Virus record (IMG/VR): IMGVR_UViG_3300028569_000016 | Location: 1-64,000 of that record | DNA from: a virus | DNA: 64,000 nucleotides | Direction: 5' to 3' (one strand) | Made by a program: the position numbers and the translations under genes | Shown here: one piece after another, positions 62,201-64,000 of the stretch | How positions within the stretch are numbered: position 1 is the stretch's first letter | How the letters are laid out: every line of letters starts with the position of its first letter | Notes under the pieces: generated by a model | Database searches by the model: none | The model's input: the letters and a program-made list of their open reading frames with translations, nothing else | Told to the model about the DNA's origin: nothing

Positions 62201-64000
62201 TAAAGATGGGACTAGGTTCTGCCCTTGGTGCGGCTGTGATGAATGGTCTATTAAGTGCTCTTGGTCAATTTTTTGATACAAGCGCACAAGATGTACAACT
62301 ACAAGCAGAACTTCAAGCATTAGATCAATTAAGACGCATAGCAGATAATAGTGAGGCTTTTGCCACTGGAAATAAATCTTATGCTAATAGAATAATGAGA
62401 AATAGTGATGTTGTTGAAAAAGCATCATTAACTCCAGAAGAAAGAAGAGCCTCTTATGGCCGCAAGGAGAGCGGAGGAAAGCTTAATAGCTTAAATATAC
62501 TACAAGAACAGGAGATGAGAAGCTCTCTTGGTGCTGAAGGTATGGTTGTGAATGATCAACAGAGCGTTCAGGAGTATCTCGATACTCTTGGTGCTGGTTC
62601 TGAAAAACGTAAAAAGGCTGATGCAGCTATAGTTAAAGCTCAAGAACGTTTACGTAAAAGAATATATATAGAAGCTCGCGTAAGACAGGGACAAGATAAA
62701 GAAGTTGCTCGTAAAGAATATGAAGGGGCTATTGGTAAAGACGGCAAAGTTCGTAATGCTAAATCTGCTGGTAAAGTTAATAACTTAGTAGATCAAGAAC
62801 TGGGTAGAGAAAATAGATCCCGAGTATTAGCTGATAGATTAGAGATAATAAATAGAGATGTTAAGAAATTTACTCTGAATATTAGCGATGTAATGAGTCG
62901 TTTGTCTTCTTCTATGGCTAGAATAGTTAGTGAGATTGATGCTAGTGCTACTAGGGCTATGAATATTTCTGGAGAGTTTTCTGGTCAAGGAGCAAGAGCT
63001 AATGAACCAGATGCTCAAAATGTAAGAGTTCTTGAAAATATCACAGCATATACCAGAGACGAACTATCTTCTGTTGTTGATAATGTTACTGCTGGTCTTG
63101 GAGATAACGAGCAAACAAAACAAATAGGAAGCTTTGTTAAAGGTCTACAGGCTATTGAACAAGAACTGCCACTGATTCTTAGAGATACAGAAGGAGGAAA
63201 TCTTGAGGCTGGCTCTCGTTCGAATATAGAATCTAGATTGAGCGATATGTTTGCTGGATTAGACATGGCTCCTGGTATTCGTAAAAAATTAGAAGATAGT
63301 GTTTTGGAGTGGATTGATAGTGGAACATCTATTAATAGAAAGGGCATGTCTGTAGATGATCTTGCTGATAATATTCAAGCATTTAAAGAACTTAAAGATT
63401 CTGGAGAAAAAGCTAGGAAAACTTTAGAGGATTATGCTAGAAAACAACTTGAGGTAAATCGTAAGCTTGGAGCTATGTCGGATTCGTTAGCTGCTCAATT
63501 TGATAAGCTAGCAGATAACTCCATTAAAGTTAAAGATATTAACTTACAGGCCGCACTGCAACTTAAGGAAAAATTTGGACAAACACTCTCTCTAAGAGAG
63601 ATGACATCACCATTTGAAGCATCTGTTGGCGGACTAACTGGTGGATTAACTGATCCTGCTACTATTGGTCAAGAAATATCAAAAGCTATTGCAGAAAAGA
63701 GAATTCTAGAAGCTGATCCTTCTAAATCTACTAGCGCTTTGGGTTCTGGAGATATAGCAAAACTCACCTCAAAAATTAATAAGTATACTAAAGCTCTTGA
63801 TCTATTGGCAAACAATACAGATAGGGCCTCTGCTGCTCTTAAGAAAATTGATGAACAATCTCAAATTTCTGCTGGTCGTCGTCGTAGTGTGATGGACTTC
63901 TTTGATATTATAGATAACCCAGAAGCTATGCTGGGTTTTGCTAAAGAGACACAATCATATGGTAGAGTTATGGGTGGTGCTGGTAGTATTGGAGATATTA
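53299..64000 (+). CDS. Giant tape measure protein with embedded enzyme-like domains, partial (3,567 codons, open at the right edge)
   Basis: Open with no stop from ATG 53299 to the window end. Residues about 150-520 are a tape-measure core (IATGLRTIFTRIQRG). RGGSVPGYGRGDKVSALLEP then KEYVMSRDAVEKYGTG is the classic tape-measure motif, and variants recur (RGGVPALVSNGEAYIPPSTA, LPEGSYVVRADAMKAM). Inserted domains: ADP-ribosyltransferase-like at about 680-815, with GFLSTS (746-751) and E-K-E (790-792); HAD-like at 1255-1420, with DFDET (1264-1268), LTAR (1326-1329) and LIDD (1378-1381); and a second ART/DUF3990-like at 2050-2260, with YHGSN (2055) and GFYVY (2088). At least eight linkers of the type GG-x-(I/V)-Q-x-F divide the modules. 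It sets tail length and may deliver the domains into the cell. Confidence 0.9.
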   Translation, partial: MAAAFNLTAQINLRGPTNTKSIASSIRKQLSNIKVKIDLDMKGSSAKSIALVNKGLQSIATNASKANSNINQLNASIQQLATSLGGLAASSPQALAATGKAASSAGKSVSTATSQMQEFGKQSGLAIRRFAAFSTVTGVIYSLTNAITSAFKEFITFDKELVRLSQVTGSSMTALSDITKEITRLSTTLGVTSSDLLQVSVTLAQAGLSAQDTKTALEALAKSALAPSFDDLNSTVEGSIALMRQFGISSGELEGALGSINAVAAAFAVEASDIIVAIQRTGGVFAAASNGVSQGTDALNEFISVFTSVRATTRESAETIATGLRTIFTRIQRGATIETLKEYGVVLTDLEGKFVGPYEAVRRLSEGLNGLDTRDLRFSKVVEELGGFRQIGKVIPLIQQFATAENALSIAQKGQSSLSKNAVEAQKSLAIQFEKTRQAFVALIRDVGNSSTFRTIATISLTTANAFVSLASALKPLLPMLTALAAIKGASILSEFTSGFVGGLGKGAPDGGDDGGGGGGAGGGGSGGGGSGGKSGKSGKGKGPASSKVVMANTHATAANTSQLSIVNTTLVGMITSLNNLTQIIDNAFPPSGGTGSGPTTASKGGRILGFKRGGSVPGYGRGDKVSALLEPKEYVMSRDAVEKYGTGTFDAMNSGGAIQRFSVGGGTDAISTYKASSMGLNRSLMLGTPLTKEQQKINKDLSKQAKDKLPKQLYSGIGENRLNIIKKQVGDKLQESKGKTFSLPGFLSTSSDSSIAMEFARQGLLTILTNPKKKGINTNKRVSTEYDLEKEFILPQNSKFKVLKAEQSQSAVRPGSSLKKEKSNLDVQQLASGGAIQKFGKGSSGGKGVKASKPNSQSLVDLPPDKDTHFTHLDARVEAKDFPKEFQNYLKKNKKTSVVDALYSSMGLDLPRNWNLDWSQSPNSAGSSSKLLSDYISKPSNEIFKTLLGNRKSSSAAEKYGFEGREKSIAAGFLSEAQDNIRSNLASLIKSNSKKFYDTDKDDVSTTMPDLLERSIGKSLPKSKSPVLMEALKTKIAYVGKNSKGKDYRDRINREMRKVLNSNKKSNGGFIQKFADAGEVDIDESLLRPYGQVGVLAKKSLKGDAGLSIEEAVREVLVKQLAGLGNEAGIAELTAIPANLRRKLRKDMISKGQIDLLGASDVINNALSSKGVQDAEYAAKVEKMKKVGVVGLVDGQGKLDYSKDFDNWDIGNNRTVYAYARGFKSQYFDAVTKMQQQTASAKGQFAENLQYADIFTGEPLAFDFDETLVAGADILNDKGKPDIPKYSDRTIVQEALKKGRLTKLGAKLKSLIDADPDFIKQTRILTARPQNTEDLLAQTLQSFGLPYKADDVTGVSQGPGTDIAGAKAANLSKTEKLIDDNLDNVRAAEKSGKKAYQYREPGLAPEYQELMGQGNIEGAVVEAALAELGASLPPIAQLEQNRAVDFENGLGPAAKYFGIPSNIPTEVKRTLTGYAFDRARKEFGRYYDENPSKWFEGGQIQAFDEGSMGGVKPDRSTKNKRRGAYGTRGFTPLSPSEHSSFAAQAYRDADSDDSVEWSDHYGMKMPKVLADYYDKLNKWTFESGGAGIAIGKKLVKLPDDIDPEALEALKPDLIKQYDGWYTEVEEVLPFGRPTETKNPALAAKQARASAALTAESRNTAYTQAEDAIGSFKKTGQLSFDPSIDSHIKSSFPSYISELEDELKSTSDPDEKISIQRKLSKAQKAWPDYQALTKGTSVPNQGRVTALSETLYTLLDQYGSGDVAVSELDNILKAMGQKLPVKKAHGGILQKFSIGGKLSRGSNVQNTTQGFAVGGETEALSDLRDWTNVQQDPNFQQAVTDFEGLYGRNNVMNKPQFDAYDKDKSKTPKIGMDEGLSGASYKVTPGMIEQKGAEYQDIIANRVAGYRKANKVQQAAIEKNKIKSPAQQAMEDAPFFKDARIQKALEDQGKGMRDYEPRPKQYAIGGILQKFADGGAPGKKYSWRESKGVMDSFNSKRTWYDVFEHNPEGGAKVVHSGSFDEVLKFLQDNRSKDTEQKSSEDPMKKLAGGGRIKLYHGSNTGVDDATLKSFKEKGALSDVAQGYGQGAGFYVYSGKEKAKEQAQMRVKGGLGSFAVVSGDTAGKPMVLTFEEALDPATWDLDYELNKGSVVKWLAQNFDKIKDKVAPGEKLTGIKDVVSPDSSKGIMSHGIRVQSDTGSIKTIYSGIDSDLREGELVGQIMNRLQSNDPEMVHGFENQFFKSPSLASGEWDNLALKYVGSSPLKPVDIETFAAGGSVQQFARGGVPALVSNGEAYIPPSTAKSIGYGTLNRMNQADKNGMGRFAVGGGVGVFKGPGSGTSDSIRTNLPVGSFILREKATKALGFNRGGSVGVRKFATGGGVGADRMDYLNRIADKLGITVQQYERSIREKIYKSAKGSAESKTSAQSDVGDVLIKNLENIGDASVEQATRESLTELISKIDPNIDATKLGSTIDDVITGMKNGLSVDELKQTSSDLKDILEKDISIVSELADAHKKYESELGFLTGKMKVRGIDVRAQKSLKEGKFGALESGNLRQAQRNLESPTGQRIDKFGEALKTQNIPGMKLLSSAFPKVADRLTTLGDKIGGVTGIIGSGSALLSTQMPGFLKSIDAFAGTVSEASPAVAGLQGALRDAGSFGLSGAIVGKQAFGAKGAAVGGAVGLAGGAVSGFIKESTSKEVELAMKGVSAASSDLDKTLSQLSGAKTFGERAELQDRAAKNYEALNTALEKSTSTIQQNKIWTSLASGLEGFLSGLTMVIGFMAAAQMGGPTLGPGSGKGSKGKKGGGGKGKKAAGGPIGFANGGLVPVKLADGEGVFTPPLPASTGEMKKMNNADRNGYKPSFSGAMSIVPGGGSGKVDNFETMLPEGSYVVRADAMKAMQEQEMATSNKGGSIGAHQSKISITGSTPKLSSGGEVQHFASGGQIQRLASGGGTRGYAVGGIVNLIMRGLKMGLGSALGAAVMNGLLSALGQFFDTSAQDVQLQAELQALDQLRRIADNSEAFATGNKSYANRIMRNSDVVEKASLTPEERRASYGRKESGGKLNSLNILQEQEMRSSLGAEGMVVNDQQSVQEYLDTLGAGSEKRKKADAAIVKAQERLRKRIYIEARVRQGQDKEVARKEYEGAIGKDGKVRNAKSAGKVNNLVDQELGRENRSRVLADRLEIINRDVKKFTLNISDVMSRLSSSMARIVSEIDASATRAMNISGEFSGQGARANEPDAQNVRVLENITAYTRDELSSVVDNVTAGLGDNEQTKQIGSFVKGLQAIEQELPLILRDTEGGNLEAGSRSNIESRLSDMFAGLDMAPGIRKKLEDSVLEWIDSGTSINRKGMSVDDLADNIQAFKELKDSGEKARKTLEDYARKQLEVNRKLGAMSDSLAAQFDKLADNSIKVKDINLQAALQLKEKFGQTLSLREMTSPFEASVGGLTGGLTDPATIGQEISKAIAEKRILEADPSKSTSALGSGDIAKLTSKINKYTKALDLLANNTDRASAALKKIDEQSQISAGRRRSVMDFFDIIDNPEAMLGFAKETQSYGRVMGGAGSIGDI

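Overview
The window is part of a large tailed bacteriophage genome (Caudoviricetes, probably uncultured). It carries a complete head module (large terminase, portal, protease-scaffold, decoration protein, major capsid), a tail module (two tube paralogues, chaperone-like genes, a giant tape measure running off the right edge), a tRNA cluster and dozens of very small unassigned genes. No tail-sheath gene is visible, so a long non-contractile tail is likely but not proven. The host is unknown. Most genes are AT-rich, but several early genes and one receptor-binding cassette are GC-rich. The tRNAs mostly read A/U-rich codons, which suggests a host richer in GC than the phage.

Positions 1-22,200 are transcribed leftward. 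The region holds about 60 small genes in short operons, many with ATGA or TAATG overlaps. Most operons begin with a near-consensus sigma70 promoter (TTGACA, 16-17 bp, TATAAT-like). Recognisable products are a DUF932 protein, a phosphoribosyltransferase, a GP88-family protein, a kinase-fold remnant, an L7/L12-CTD-like protein and GalE. Ten tRNAs and one tRNA-like element lie at 8.3-12.4 kb. The space between the end of one operon and the promoter of the next is repeatedly filled by one of two structured repeat families. Family R is an 80-90 nt double hairpin with a GC-rich core (12 copies). Family B is a roughly 50 nt element (5 copies). I recognise neither.

Positions 22,200-64,000 are transcribed rightward, apart from one AT-hook regulator at 26.6 kb. 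The order is: three unknown or virion-like genes, a silk/BR3P-like cysteine-rich protein, a sigma-like factor, a probable small terminase, HNH, ERCC4 nuclease, terminase, portal, protease-scaffold, decoration, capsid, fibres and adhesins, neck and tail-completion genes, two tail tubes, chaperone-like genes and the tape measure. Late transcription units are preceded by a shared GGTGTAT motif that is absent from the early operons. The sigma-like protein is a candidate to read it.

The most unusual features are the R elements; a 1.09-kb GC-rich FN3-fibre plus oxygenase-like cassette present twice; a tape measure of more than 3,567 residues containing HAD-phosphatase-like and ADP-ribosyltransferase-like domains joined by GG-x-(I/V)-Q-x-F linkers; a textbook A_AAA_AAC -1 slippery site in a tiny lysine-rich gene; and two other small genes interrupted by a frame change or an amber codon.
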